DNA of 64,000 nucleotides. Origin: Streptomyces sp. TLI_053 (lineage in GTDB: Bacteria; Actinomycetota; Actinomycetes; Streptomycetales; Streptomycetaceae). Positions 40,484-49,290 of this stretch are shown here, in pieces. The stretch spans positions 8,769,501 to 8,833,500 of the forward strand of contig NZ_LT629775.1 in assembly GCF_900105395.1 (NCBI RefSeq), in the 5' to 3' direction. The notes beneath the pieces were generated by a model. The model ran no database searches, was not told the DNA's origin, and saw nothing but the letters and a program-made list of their open reading frames with translations. The translations under genes were made by a program, and so were the position numbers. Position 1 is the stretch's first letter, and the number at the start of each line of letters is the position of its first letter.

Positions 40484-41326
40484 TCAGCCCTGCTGCGGAT
40501 CCGACCGGTCCAGCAGCAGCGCGCGGGCGGTGGCGAGTTCGGTTTGGGTGGCGTACGCCGCGGCGGTGAGGTGGGCGAAGCTGCCGGGGCCGATCGGGAT
40601 CCGCACCGGCAGCGGTCCGGAGGTGTCGGCGAGGCGGAGCACCTCCCGGGCGAAGTCCTCGGGGCGGCCGATGCCCGGCAGGGCCGCCATGTCGCGCAGC
40701 TGCTCGCGCATCGGCCCGGTGGTCGGGCGGTAGGCGTCGGAGCGGCCGGCGGCGTCGGTCACCGAGGCGCCGTACCGGGTGGCGTACCCGCTGGCGGCCA
40801 GCGCTACGGCCCGGACGCCGAACGGGGCCGCCTCGGCGGCGAGTGCCTGGGTCATGCCCTCCAGCGCGTGCTTGCCCGTGACGTAGGCGGCCAGACCGGG
40901 GAAGGCCGTCCGCCCCGCGAGCGAGGAGACGTTCACGATCAGTCCGCCGCCCTGCGCGCGCATCACCGGCAGCACCAGCCGGGCGAGTCGCCAGGGACCC
41001 ACGACCAGGGTCTCCAACTGGTCGCGGAGTTCGTGGTCGCCGACCTCCTCCACGGTGCCGAACACACCGTTCCCGGCGTTGTTCACCAGGACGTCCACGC
41101 CGCCGAACCGTTCCACCGCCGTGGCGACGGCCTGCTCGCACTGCTCCGGCTCGCGCACGTCCAGGGGTGCGGCGAGGACCCGTCCGGGATGCTCGCGGAC
41201 CAGGTCGTCCAAGGTCTCCGTCCGGCGTGCGGTCGCCAGGACGCGGTCCCCGGCGCCGGCCGCGGCCCCGGCCAGCGCCCGGCCCAGCCCGGTCGAACAC
41301 CCCGTCACCAGCCAACGTCTTGTCAT
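40484..41326 (-). CDS. Short-chain dehydrogenase/reductase
   Basis: The 280-residue SDR has the nucleotide motif TGCSTGLGRA at the N-terminus, NNAG, the catalytic Ser in VNVSS and the YxxxK pair (AAYVTGKHALEG). These features indicate an NAD(P)-dependent oxidoreductase of the classical type. The substrate is unknown. The ATG at 41326 gives the normal SDR N-terminus. It has no obvious operon partner; the next gene upstream on this strand ends 164 nt away. Confidence 0.9.
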   Translation of the reverse strand: MTRRWLVTGCSTGLGRALAGAAAGAGDRVLATARRTETLDDLVREHPGRVLAAPLDVREPEQCEQAVATAVERFGGVDVLVNNAGNGVFGTVEEVGDHELRDQLETLVVGPWRLARLVLPVMRAQGGGLIVNVSSLAGRTAFPGLAAYVTGKHALEGMTQALAAEAAPFGVRAVALAASGYATRYGASVTDAAGRSDAYRPTTGPMREQLRDMAALPGIGRPEDFAREVLRLADTSGPLPVRIPIGPGSFAHLTAAAYATQTELATARALLLDRSDPQQG

Positions 41327-41490
41327 GCTCCGTGCCCCCGATCCGTCCTGCTCGGCTCCCGAGACGGGACACCGTCCCATTCCGGCGGTCCCTCGCCCAG
41401 CCCTCCGGCAATCCGCTCCGGAGGCGCGCGGGAGCGTTGGGGTCTCGCGGCTGCGGGAGTGCACGCCCCCGGCACGGCCCGGGGATGCCG

Positions 41491-42390
41491 TCAGGCCGGG
41501 CAGTCGTAGTCGAAGGAAGCGGTCGCGCTCAGGCTGCGGGGGGAGAGGATCTCGACGGTCGCCGTCGCGTGGACGGCGCCGTGGCCGACGAAGGACCAGC
41601 CGAGGACCAGGGTGGTGCGGTACTCGCCGGACCGGACGGGTTGCCGCAGCTCGTCGGAGGCGGTGCCGTCGTTGCGCCGCCAGCGGTAACGGAGGGTGCC
41701 GGGGCGGCCGTCGGTGGTGACGCTCGCGGTGAACAGGGCGCTGTTGTCGCAGTGCGGGCTGTCGGCAGGGGCGTTCGTCGGGCTGTTCGTCGGGCCGTTC
41801 GCGGTGGTGGAGGTGGAGGTGGCGACGGTGGTGACGGTGAGGGTGAGACCGGTCGGGGTGAGGGGAGGCTCGGTGGCCCGGCAGCGGGCGGGCAGTGCGG
41901 CGAGCAGCACCACCACCGCGGCCGCCGGGACGAGCCACGGCAGGGTCTGGTGGCGCCGGAGCCGTGCGGCGGGTCGGGCCGGTGGGGGCGGGCGTCGCCA
42001 CACCGCGGCCACTGCCGGGGGTACGCCGGGGCCGAACCGGCGGACCTCGTGGGGCTGGTGCTGAGCGGGCACCGGGGCCGGGGCCTCCTGGGTCGGGGCT
42101 GGGGGGTTCGCGGGTGGCGGTGGCGGTGGCGGCGGGGGTGCGGGCGGTTGTGCGGGGGTGGGGGTGGTGGCTGGGGTGCTCCAGGCGGTCGGGTCGAGGA
42201 CGGTGGCGCACCCGGCGTCCTCGCCGTCCGTGGTCCGCCCCGCACCTGGCCCGGCGGACGAGGGGGGACGGACGGGCCGGGCGGGTGTGCCGGGAACGCG
42301 CGGCTGGACGGGAGGAGGTTGGGGAACGGAGGGGTTGAGACGGACGGTGCGGTCGGGGCCGGACCGGGGGTCCGGCGGGGGCACGGTCAC
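41491..42390 (-). CDS. Pro-rich single-pass membrane protein with Cys-bracketed extracellular domain
   Basis: The 299-residue product has a Pro-rich cytoplasmic part (1 to about 155, with PPPPPPPPP), one transmembrane helix (LPWLVPAAAVVVLLAALP) and a Thr/Asn linker. The C-terminal domain of about 90 residues begins CDNSALF and ends FDYDC. It resembles the extracellular C-terminal domain of the adjacent kinase: same opening C-x(4)-LF, central PGTL...W, and closing C. It starts 132 nt after the kinase stop, at a GTG behind GGAGG. The likely role is a partner or accessory ligand-binding subunit of the kinase (inference). Confidence 0.75.
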   Translation of the reverse strand: MTVPPPDPRSGPDRTVRLNPSVPQPPPVQPRVPGTPARPVRPPSSAGPGAGRTTDGEDAGCATVLDPTAWSTPATTPTPAQPPAPPPPPPPPPANPPAPTQEAPAPVPAQHQPHEVRRFGPGVPPAVAAVWRRPPPPARPAARLRRHQTLPWLVPAAAVVVLLAALPARCRATEPPLTPTGLTLTVTTVATSTSTTANGPTNSPTNAPADSPHCDNSALFTASVTTDGRPGTLRYRWRRNDGTASDELRQPVRSGEYRTTLVLGWSFVGHGAVHATATVEILSPRSLSATASFDYDCPA

Positions 42391-42522
42391 GGGAGCCTCC
42401 GGGGCGGGTGCGGGAGGTCGGACGACTGCCCGGGCGGTGGGCGGTAACGGCGACCGGACGGTGGCGATCGGGGGTGGTGATCCGGGGATGGCGATCGGGG
42501 GTGCTGATCGGACGGTGCGGGG

Positions 42523-44679
42523 TCAGCCGGGCTGGCTGCAGTCGATCGCGGGCAGCTCGCGGTAGGCCACGGGTGCGCTCTCCGGCCGCGGGTCGCTGCC
42601 GACCAGGACGCCCCACTGGGCCGCCGGGTCCGAGCCGAATACGTGGGAGCGGCTGAGGGTGACGGACCCGGAGCCGAGACGGACGGTCTCCGTGGCGACG
42701 GTCGCCGGAGGGTTGACCGCGCCGGAGTGATGCTGCCAGGACACGGTCAGTGTGGCGCCGGGCGGTCCCGAGGCCACCACCGTGATCCGGGCCTGGAGGC
42801 CGAACAGATTGCTGTCCAGGCACTGGAGGGAGTCGACGGTCAGCGACTCCACCCGGACGGGCAGTGCCGGCGGGGAGGTCACGACGGGCGGCTGCGGCGT
42901 GCGGGAGGGGGCGGTGCCACCGGGCGGGGCGGTGGAGGTGGCCGGCGGGTCCGTGAGCCGTGGGGAGGGGGAGGGCGGTGACGACGAGGCGGGGGCCGGG
43001 GCGTGGGAACCGGTCGACGGAGCGGTGCTGGCCGGCGGCTGCGGTGGCGCCGACGGCGGCGGTACGGCCGAGGGTTGCCGGGGCACGGGCGGCGGGATCG
43101 GCGACGGGGAGATCGAGGACGGCCGGTGAGCGGGCGGTGGCGCGAACGGGGAGGACGCCGGGGACGGGTTCGTCGAGGGAGGGTTCGTCGAGGGCGGGGC
43201 GGCGACCGCTGGGGTCGACGTCCCGGAGGACGACGGGGAGCGCGGAGCGCCGGAGGAGTCGGCGGGCGCGCCAGGGAAGCGCGGGCTCGTCGACGCGGGC
43301 GGCCGGGTGGTCACGTTCCCGACACCCGCCGGGTCCAGGGTGGTGGTGACCCGCAGCATCGGACTGCCCGTCACCGTCGGGTCGTCCGGCCCGGTCGTCC
43401 CCGCGAGCGCCGCTCCGGCCAGCAGGGCCGCCGTGAGCGTGCCCGCGACCGCCGTGGAGCGCCGCCGACGGCGCGAGCCTCCTGGGTACGACGTGGCCGA
43501 GGACACGGTCCGTTCGTGCGGCGTCGTAGCCGGTCCGGCCGGGGCGCCGGTCCCGGAGCCCCGGCCGACGCTGCCCCGGCCGACGCCGTCCCGGGGACGG
43601 GGGCGGTCCGGCAACGCGCTCTCCGCCGCGACCAGTTGCAGCGGCGGCGTGACCGCGCCGCCGGGCGCCGCCGCCGCGCTCCGGGGCAGCAGCGAGGCCA
43701 GCAGCCCCACCAGGACGGCGAGGTCGGCGTGGCCCCGCTCCTCCCAGAGCTCCCCGTACGCGGTGACGGCCGCTGCCTCCAGCAACTGGAGGAACTCCAC
43801 CGCGCCGGCCGGGCGTTCCTCCGGCCGCTTCGCCATCCCGGCCAGGACCAGCGGCCGCACGGCCTCCGGGACCAGCCCGGTCGGCACCGGCGACTCCAGG
43901 TGCTGGACGGCGAGTTCGATCGTCGTCGTGCCGCCGAAGGGCCGGACGCCGGCCAGGCACTCGAAGAAGGTGACGGTGGCCGCGTAGACATCGGCGGTGG
44001 GCGAGGCCGGGGCGCCGGTCCACTGCTCAGGTGCCAGATAGGCGGGAGTGCCGGAGATGTCCCGGGCGTCGCCGCCGGGGACGGCGATGCCGAAGTCCAC
44101 GAGCTTGGAAGTGGCGTCCGCCGCGACCAGGACGTTGGCCGGCTTGTAGTCGCGGTGGACGAGTCCGGCGGCGTGTGCGGCGGCCAGCCCCAGCAGGGAA
44201 CCCTTGAGGACCACCAGCGCCGCCTCCGGGGTGGTGGCGCCCTCGGCCCCCAGCAGGGCGCGCAGGGAGAGGCCGTCGACGAGTTCCATCACGATGGCCG
44301 CGTTCGGCCCGGCCTCCACGTACTCGTAGAGCCGGGTGACGTGGGGCGAGTCGATCCGGGCCAGGACGGTCGCCTCCCGGCGCAGGTCGGCGCCGTCCGC
44401 CGGGTCGTGCAGGTACTTGATCGCGACCGGTGTGCCGGTGGGGCGGTGGTGCGCCAGCCAGACGCGGCCGCTGGCGCCGCTGCCCAACTCCCGTTCGTGG
44501 TGGTACTCCGGCAGCCACCAGCCGTCGGCGGACGCTGCGGCCGGGGTGGCGTGCGGTGGGTGTCTTCGGTCCTGCGGGTCGTGTGGGTCCTGCGGGTGGT
44601 GCAGGTGTCGCGGGTCCTGCCGGTCCTGCCGGTCCTGTCGGTCCTGTCGGTTCTGTTGTCCCTGGTCCTGGTCGCGCAC
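42523..44679 (-). CDS. Transmembrane Ser/Thr protein kinase with extracellular sensor domain
   Basis: The 718-residue Hanks-type (PknB-like) kinase has a 50-residue low-complexity Gln/Asp/Arg/His/Pro N-terminus. The catalytic domain (about 58-315) contains GSGASGRV, AIKYL, HRDYKPANVL, DFGIA and APEQW. A juxtamembrane Arg run (RRRRRS) and one transmembrane helix (about 420-440) follow. A Pro/Ser/Thr-rich stalk then leads to a Cys-bracketed Ig-like domain (about 627-715; CLDSNLF...AIDC). It phosphorylates intracellular targets in response to an unknown outside signal. The GTG at 44679 is backed by GGAGGGGG. The neighbouring Pro-rich protein carries a similar outer domain, so the pair probably work together. 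Confidence 0.9.
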   Translation of the reverse strand: MRDQDQGQQNRQDRQDRQDRQDPRHLHHPQDPHDPQDRRHPPHATPAAASADGWWLPEYHHERELGSGASGRVWLAHHRPTGTPVAIKYLHDPADGADLRREATVLARIDSPHVTRLYEYVEAGPNAAIVMELVDGLSLRALLGAEGATTPEAALVVLKGSLLGLAAAHAAGLVHRDYKPANVLVAADATSKLVDFGIAVPGGDARDISGTPAYLAPEQWTGAPASPTADVYAATVTFFECLAGVRPFGGTTTIELAVQHLESPVPTGLVPEAVRPLVLAGMAKRPEERPAGAVEFLQLLEAAAVTAYGELWEERGHADLAVLVGLLASLLPRSAAAAPGGAVTPPLQLVAAESALPDRPRPRDGVGRGSVGRGSGTGAPAGPATTPHERTVSSATSYPGGSRRRRRSTAVAGTLTAALLAGAALAGTTGPDDPTVTGSPMLRVTTTLDPAGVGNVTTRPPASTSPRFPGAPADSSGAPRSPSSSGTSTPAVAAPPSTNPPSTNPSPASSPFAPPPAHRPSSISPSPIPPPVPRQPSAVPPPSAPPQPPASTAPSTGSHAPAPASSSPPSPSPRLTDPPATSTAPPGGTAPSRTPQPPVVTSPPALPVRVESLTVDSLQCLDSNLFGLQARITVVASGPPGATLTVSWQHHSGAVNPPATVATETVRLGSGSVTLSRSHVFGSDPAAQWGVLVGSDPRPESAPVAYRELPAIDCSQPG
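44613..44665 (+). repeat. 9-bp tandem repeat GGTCCTG(C/T)(C/G) in the kinase N-terminus
   Basis: About five to six 9-bp units near the 5' end of the kinase gene encode RQDRQDRQD on the minus strand. The unit shares the core GGTCCTG with the non-coding array at 9344-9379. Confidence 0.8.
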
Positions 44680-44954
44680 GGTGGGCCCCCTCCGCGAGTC
44701 GTCTCGCAGCCGTCGACGCGGCCACCGATCGACGGGTTCCCCTCTTCGGACACGGTCCGAACGTGCCGCGGCAGCCGGTCGTGCACGCCCCTGGGCGTTC
44801 CTGCTGGCAGGTGGCCCGACGTGGGCGGACGGCGGCCGGGGACGGAAAGGCGCACTCGGGCGGCGTGCGGTCCGCTTCCGCGCGCCCGGGTGCGCCTCCC
44901 CGCTTCCCCGCGCCTCCGCCGCGTGCGTCTGCGGTCGTCGCCCGAGTGGGTGCG
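44680..44954. other. Intergenic region between kinase and TetR genes
   Basis: These 275 nt have no supported gene. They should hold the kinase promoter and the 3' end signals of the TetR gene. I see no clear palindrome. Confidence 0.4.
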
Positions 44955-45650
44955 TCAGAACGCTGCGGCGCGCAACAGGCCCGGTGTGAGGCCGAGTCGG
45001 TGTTCGGCGACGGTGAGAGCGAGGTCCTGAAGGGCCGGGTGGTCGACGTCGGTGCTGGTTCTGTCGCCGGTGCCGTCCTCGTCGTCGCCGCCGTGGTCGT
45101 CGTCGATGTCGTCGTTGGCGTAGGCGGCGAGGCCGTCGACGGTGACCAGGATGTGCAGGGTCGCGCCGAGCGGATCGTCGGTGCGGAACTCACCGCGGCG
45201 TACGCCCTCCTCCACCAGTCCGGTCAGTGCCGTCCGGGTGAGGGACTCCTGTTCCCGGACGGTGGCGCGCAGGCCCGGTTTGAAGCGGCTCAAGTGGCGG
45301 GCGTTGAGCCAGAGGCGGCTGAGGTCCAGGCAGTCGGCGCCGGTGAGGCGGACGAGGAAGCCGGCGAGCCGAACGGTGGGGGAGCGGTCCGCCTCGTGGG
45401 CGCCGGGCGGCAGCAGCGCGTCGCGCTCCTGGGCGGCGGCGTGGGCGAAGGCCTCGCTCACCAGATCGTCGGCGGCCGGGAAGTAGTGACCGATGAGTCC
45501 GGGGCGGACGCCGAGCTCGTCGGCGACGCGCCGCAGGGTGATGCGCTCCAGACCTTCGTCCAGGGCGATGCGGGCGGCGGTGTGCAGGATCTCCGCGCGG
45601 CGTTCGCCGGGGGGCTTGCGGGTGCGGGCGGCCTGAGGTCTTGACGTCAT
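44955..45650 (-). CDS. TetR-family repressor of the NCS1/amidohydrolase operon
   Basis: The 231-residue product has a TetR helix-turn-helix (about 20-60; ITLRRVADELGVRPGLIGHYF) and an all-helical ligand domain. An unusual acidic loop (NDDIDDDHGGDDEDGTG) sits near residue 185. The ATG at 45650 is preferred because a -10 box TAGCGT ends exactly seven bases before it. No ribosome binding site is visible, so the mRNA is probably leaderless. The -10 box overlaps an operator half-site, predicting autorepression. It is divergent from the NCS1 permease gene and shares operators with the genes downstream. Confidence 0.9.
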   Translation of the reverse strand: MTSRPQAARTRKPPGERRAEILHTAARIALDEGLERITLRRVADELGVRPGLIGHYFPAADDLVSEAFAHAAAQERDALLPPGAHEADRSPTVRLAGFLVRLTGADCLDLSRLWLNARHLSRFKPGLRATVREQESLTRTALTGLVEEGVRRGEFRTDDPLGATLHILVTVDGLAAYANDDIDDDHGGDDEDGTGDRTSTDVDHPALQDLALTVAEHRLGLTPGLLRAAAF

Positions 45651-45657
45651 GGGGGAC

Positions 45658-45705
45658 ACGCTATTGGATGTGTGCCCAACATGTTGTTGGCCATCCGACC
45701 AATAA
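45658..45705. promoter_or_regulatory. Two TetR operators in the divergent promoter
   Basis: Site a (45661-45682) is CTATTGG-N8-CCAACAT, and site b (45684-45705) is TTGTTGG-N8-CCAATAA. Both share the architecture TATTGG-N8-CCAATA with the two perfect sites near 47.3 kb. Site a overlaps the -10 box of the TetR gene (45658-45663, minus strand). Centres are 23 bp apart, so two dimers could sit side by side. Confidence 0.8.
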
Positions 45706-45753
45706 GACTGGAACGGCCGGCGGCCGGATCCCTGCCCGACCCGAGAGGCCTTG

Positions 45754-47292
45754 ATGAGACCGACCGACTCCACCCCCGCCCCGAGATCCGCCGACGACTC
45801 CCGGCCCGCCCGTCCCGGACCGGGTGCGGGCCCCGGACCGGGCGCCGCCTCCGACGGCCCCGACGGCCCCCGTGGCCGCGACGGCGCCGACGGTGTCGCC
45901 CCCGCCCCCGCCCCGCGCGCCGGTGGCCCCGAGGTCAGAGGGATCGACCTCGTCCCCGACGAGGAGCGCGGCGGGCGCCCCCGCGACCTGTTCGCCGTCT
46001 GGGCCGCGCCGAACGTCAGCTACCTCAGCTTCGTCGTCGGCGCCGCGCTCGTCCTGATGGGGCTCACCCTCCCGCAGGCGCTCGGGGTCGTCCTGGTCGG
46101 CAATCTGGTCTGGATCTGCACGGGCGTGGTCGCGGCCGCCGGCCCCGCCGCGGGCACCAGTGGGTCGGTCGTCTCCCGCGCCCTGTACGGGGTGCGCGGC
46201 AATCGGGCGGTGGTGGTCGTCACCGGGTGGCTGATCGCCGCCGCCTACCTGGCCCTGAACTGGTCGGCCGCCTCGGTGGCGGGCATCGGCCTCGCTGCCC
46301 GGCTCGGCCTGCCCGACTCCCCGGTCGTCGACGCGGCGGTGGTCTGTGCCGTCGCCACCGGCACACTGCTGATCGCCATCTTCGGGTACGGCCTGATCGT
46401 GCGCCTCTACGCCGGGCTCAGTGTCGCGCTGACCGTCGTCTTCGCTGTGGTCTCCGGGTACGTGCTGGCTGCTGCCGACCTCTCGTACGCCCCGGCCGAA
46501 CCGCTGCGGGGCGCCGCGCTGGCGGCCGCGCTCGGCGCCGGGTTCACGCTGGTCGCCTCGGCGCCGCTGTCCTACACCAACAGTCCCGACCTCGCCCGCT
46601 ACCTGCCCCGGGACAGCAGCCCGGTCGCCGTCGCGGGCTGGACCGCGCTCGGGGCCTACCTGCCCAGCGTCGTCTTCACGGCGGTAGGCGCGCTCGCCGC
46701 CACCGGGCTCGACATGAGCGACCCGGAGGCAGCGCTGGAGGGCGTGCTGCCCGGCTGGTTCGTGCCGGTCTTCGTTGTCGCGGTCGTCCTCAACACCATG
46801 GCCAACAACGGTATGACGGCTTACAGCGCGGGCCTGTCCGTCCAGTCGGTCGGCGTCCGGATCGCCCGGATCCCGGCGGTGCTGGTCATCGGGGTCCTGG
46901 GCGCGGCCATGACGCTCTACGCGATCCTCGTCTTCGACTTCCTGACGAGCGTCAGTGCCGTGCTCCAGCTCGTGGTGGTGGTCACCGGTCCGGTGATGGC
47001 GGTGGCGATGACCGACCTCGTCCTGCGCCGCAACCGTTACAGCGGGCCGGAGCTGCTCGCCCAGCGACGAGGCGGGCCGTTCTGGTACCGCGGTGGTGTC
47101 CACTGGGCCGGGGTCCTGGCCCTGGCCGCCGGCGCGCTCGCCGCCGTGCTGTGGGTGCGCACCACCTTCTGGACCGGACCGATCGCGGCGGCCGCGGGCG
47201 GCGTCGACCTCTCCGTACCGGCGGGGATGGCGGTCGCTGCTGCTGTCTATTGGGCGGCCACCAGCGCGTTGGCGACGATCCCGCGCCCCTGA
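45754..47292 (+). CDS. NCS1-family purine/cytosine-type permease
   Basis: The 512-residue membrane protein has a 70-residue Pro/Asp/Gly-rich cytoplasmic N-terminus, then PDEERGGRPRDLFAVWAAPNVS and 11-12 helices. The NCS1 signature region is near SYTNSPDLARYLPRDSSP. The family carries nucleobases, allantoin, hydantoins and similar heterocycles with Na+ or H+. The ATG at 45754 follows GAGAGG; a TTG just before it is too close. It is divergent from the TetR gene and, with the amidohydrolase and C45 acyltransferase genes downstream, suggests uptake and breakdown of an amide or heterocyclic compound. Confidence 0.88.
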   Translation: MRPTDSTPAPRSADDSRPARPGPGAGPGPGAASDGPDGPRGRDGADGVAPAPAPRAGGPEVRGIDLVPDEERGGRPRDLFAVWAAPNVSYLSFVVGAALVLMGLTLPQALGVVLVGNLVWICTGVVAAAGPAAGTSGSVVSRALYGVRGNRAVVVVTGWLIAAAYLALNWSAASVAGIGLAARLGLPDSPVVDAAVVCAVATGTLLIAIFGYGLIVRLYAGLSVALTVVFAVVSGYVLAAADLSYAPAEPLRGAALAAALGAGFTLVASAPLSYTNSPDLARYLPRDSSPVAVAGWTALGAYLPSVVFTAVGALAATGLDMSDPEAALEGVLPGWFVPVFVVAVVLNTMANNGMTAYSAGLSVQSVGVRIARIPAVLVIGVLGAAMTLYAILVFDFLTSVSAVLQLVVVVTGPVMAVAMTDLVLRRNRYSGPELLAQRRGGPFWYRGGVHWAGVLALAAGALAAVLWVRTTFWTGPIAAAAGGVDLSVPAGMAVAAAVYWAATSALATIPRP

Positions 47293-47317
47293 CGATCGCG
47301 GTCCCGATCCTCCCTTC

Positions 47318-47389
47318 GGTGCTATTGGTTGCATGGCCAATAGCACCCCGTTTCGCAGTGCTGCTTATTGGTCGAGTGACCAATAAGCA
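47318..47389 (+). promoter_or_regulatory. Two perfect TetR operators before the amidohydrolase gene
   Basis: Site c (47318-47347) has 11-bp perfect arms GGTGCTATTGG and CCAATAGCACC around an 8-bp core. Site d (47362-47389) has 12-bp perfect arms TGCTTATTGGTC and GACCAATAAGCA around GAGT. Both contain TATTGG-N8-CCAATA like the two sites beside the TetR gene. They imply a separate regulated promoter for the amidohydrolase/acyltransferase pair. Confidence 0.88.
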
Positions 47390-47421
47390 ATACCGTCCCC
47401 GACCCGAAAGAACCCACCCCC

Positions 47422-49290
47422 GTGCACGCCGACACCATCCTCCTCGCCCGCACAGTCGAGCTGTTGACCGACCCGACCGACGCGGCCGACCCGACCGACG
47501 CGGCCGCCCCGGTGCGCTCGACCGACCCGGAGCACCCGACCGGCCCGACCGACTCGGCCGACCGCACCGGCCCCGCCGCCCCCACTGGCTTGGTAGGCCC
47601 CGCCGCGGACACTCCCCGTACCCTCACCCCGCCGCGGTACGGAGTCGCCATCACCGCCGGCCGGATCACCGCCGTCGGCCCCGCCGAACTCCTCGCCCCG
47701 CTGTGCGGCCCCGCCACCGAGGTCCACGAGTTCCCGGGAGCCGCGATCCTGCCCGGCCTCACCGACGCCCACGCCCACCCCGTCTGGGGTGCGATCTCCA
47801 CCGGCAGCGGCGTGGACCTGTCCGGCGCCGCCACCCTCGACGACGTCCTCGCCCGCCTCGCCGACGCCGCCACCGGTCGCCCCGCCGAGGACTGGATCAC
47901 CGGCTACGACCTCGACGTCAACGTGTTCGACGGCGAACCGCACGGCGCCTTCCTCGCCGAGCAACTCCCCGGGCGCCCCGTGTCCCTGCTGACCCGCGAC
48001 GCCCACGCGCTGGTCGTCAGCCCTCGTGCCGTCGAACTCTCCGGCCTCACCGGCCGCGAGACCTTCACCGACGCCTCCTCCGTCGTGGTCGACCGGGCCG
48101 GGCGCCCGACCGGCTACGTGCTCGAACTCCAGGCCATGGACCTGGTCTTCGCCCACTGCCCGGAAGTCCCGCTCGACACCGCCGCCGCCCATGTCCGGGC
48201 GCAGCTCGAACGCTTCGCCCGCAGCGGGCTCACCGGACTGCACGCCCTCGACTTCGGCGAGCCCTCGGAGGAGGTGTTCCGGCACCTGGAGGAGCAGGGC
48301 GAACTGCCGTTGCGCGTGCGCTGCTCCCCGCTGGTGCCCGCGGACTCCGCACCGGAGGTGTGGCAGCGGATCGCCGGGCTCCAGGGTCTGGGCGGCCGGC
48401 GCTGGCAGGTCGACGGGGTGAAGTTCATGCTCGACGGCACGGCCGACAACGGCACCGCCTGGTTCGAACACCCCGACGTCCACGGCGAGAACCGCGAGCC
48501 GCTCTGGCGCGACACCGACGCCTACCGCGCCGCCGTCCGCTTCTTCACCGAACGCGGCATCCCCACCGCCACCCACGCCATCGGCGATCGCGCCGTACGC
48601 TTCGCCCTCGACGTCATCGAGGAGACCGGCCGGGCCGCCCGTGCGCCGCACCGGATCGAACACCTCGAATCCGTCCCGGACGACCTGCTGCCCCGTTTCG
48701 CCCGCCTCGACGTGGTGGCGGGACTGCAACCCGTCCACGCGACCCGGCAGACCCGTGCGGACGGCACCGACAACTGGTCCCGACGGATCGGGCCCGAGCG
48801 GGCCGCCCACGGCTGGCGCACCCGCGACCTGCTCGACCACGGCGCCGTCGTCGCCCTGGGGTCGGACTGGCCGATCGGGCCCGGCGATCCGCGCGTCGGA
48901 CTCGCCGACTGCCAGTTGCGCCGCCCCGTCGAGGAACCGGACGCCGCACCCGTGCAGCCCGGTCAGGCGCTCACGGCGCGCGAGGCCTACCGGGCCATGA
49001 CCGCCGCGGTCGCCTATGCCTCAGGGGCGGAGGGCGAACTCGGCCGGATCGCCCCGGGCTTCACCGCCGACCTCACCGTCCTCGCCGCCAACCCGCTCGA
49101 CCTCGACCCCGAGGCCCAGGCGGTGAACCCGGTGCTCGCGACCGTCGTCGGCGGCGCGGTCCAGTTCCACGCGGCCACCCCGGCCGCGCCCACCGTCCGT
49201 ACCGCGCTCGCCGCCCCGGTCGCGCCCACCGTCCGGACCGCGCCCACCACCCTCGCCGGCCCTGTTGCCGGTCGGAAGGACCAGCCGTGA
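47422..49290 (+). CDS. Amidohydrolase (YtcJ-like metal-dependent hydrolase)
   Basis: The 622-residue amidohydrolase-superfamily enzyme has metal ligands HAHP (H117, H119) and later His motifs HAIGDRA and RIEHLES. The C-terminal GSDWPIGPGDPR carries the catalytic Asp region. This matches the YtcJ/amidohydrolase_3 group, which cleaves amides or imides in a TIM barrel. An Asp/Pro/Thr-rich insert (residues 17-70) and a Pro/Ala/Thr-rich tail are unusual. A GTG start at 47422 lies 33 nt after operator d, with only a weak ribosome binding site. The acyltransferase gene overlaps its end (GTGA). The substrate is unknown. Confidence 0.88.
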   Translation: MHADTILLARTVELLTDPTDAADPTDAAAPVRSTDPEHPTGPTDSADRTGPAAPTGLVGPAADTPRTLTPPRYGVAITAGRITAVGPAELLAPLCGPATEVHEFPGAAILPGLTDAHAHPVWGAISTGSGVDLSGAATLDDVLARLADAATGRPAEDWITGYDLDVNVFDGEPHGAFLAEQLPGRPVSLLTRDAHALVVSPRAVELSGLTGRETFTDASSVVVDRAGRPTGYVLELQAMDLVFAHCPEVPLDTAAAHVRAQLERFARSGLTGLHALDFGEPSEEVFRHLEEQGELPLRVRCSPLVPADSAPEVWQRIAGLQGLGGRRWQVDGVKFMLDGTADNGTAWFEHPDVHGENREPLWRDTDAYRAAVRFFTERGIPTATHAIGDRAVRFALDVIEETGRAARAPHRIEHLESVPDDLLPRFARLDVVAGLQPVHATRQTRADGTDNWSRRIGPERAAHGWRTRDLLDHGAVVALGSDWPIGPGDPRVGLADCQLRRPVEEPDAAPVQPGQALTAREAYRAMTAAVAYASGAEGELGRIAPGFTADLTVLAANPLDLDPEAQAVNPVLATVVGGAVQFHAATPAAPTVRTALAAPVAPTVRTAPTTLAGPVAGRKDQP

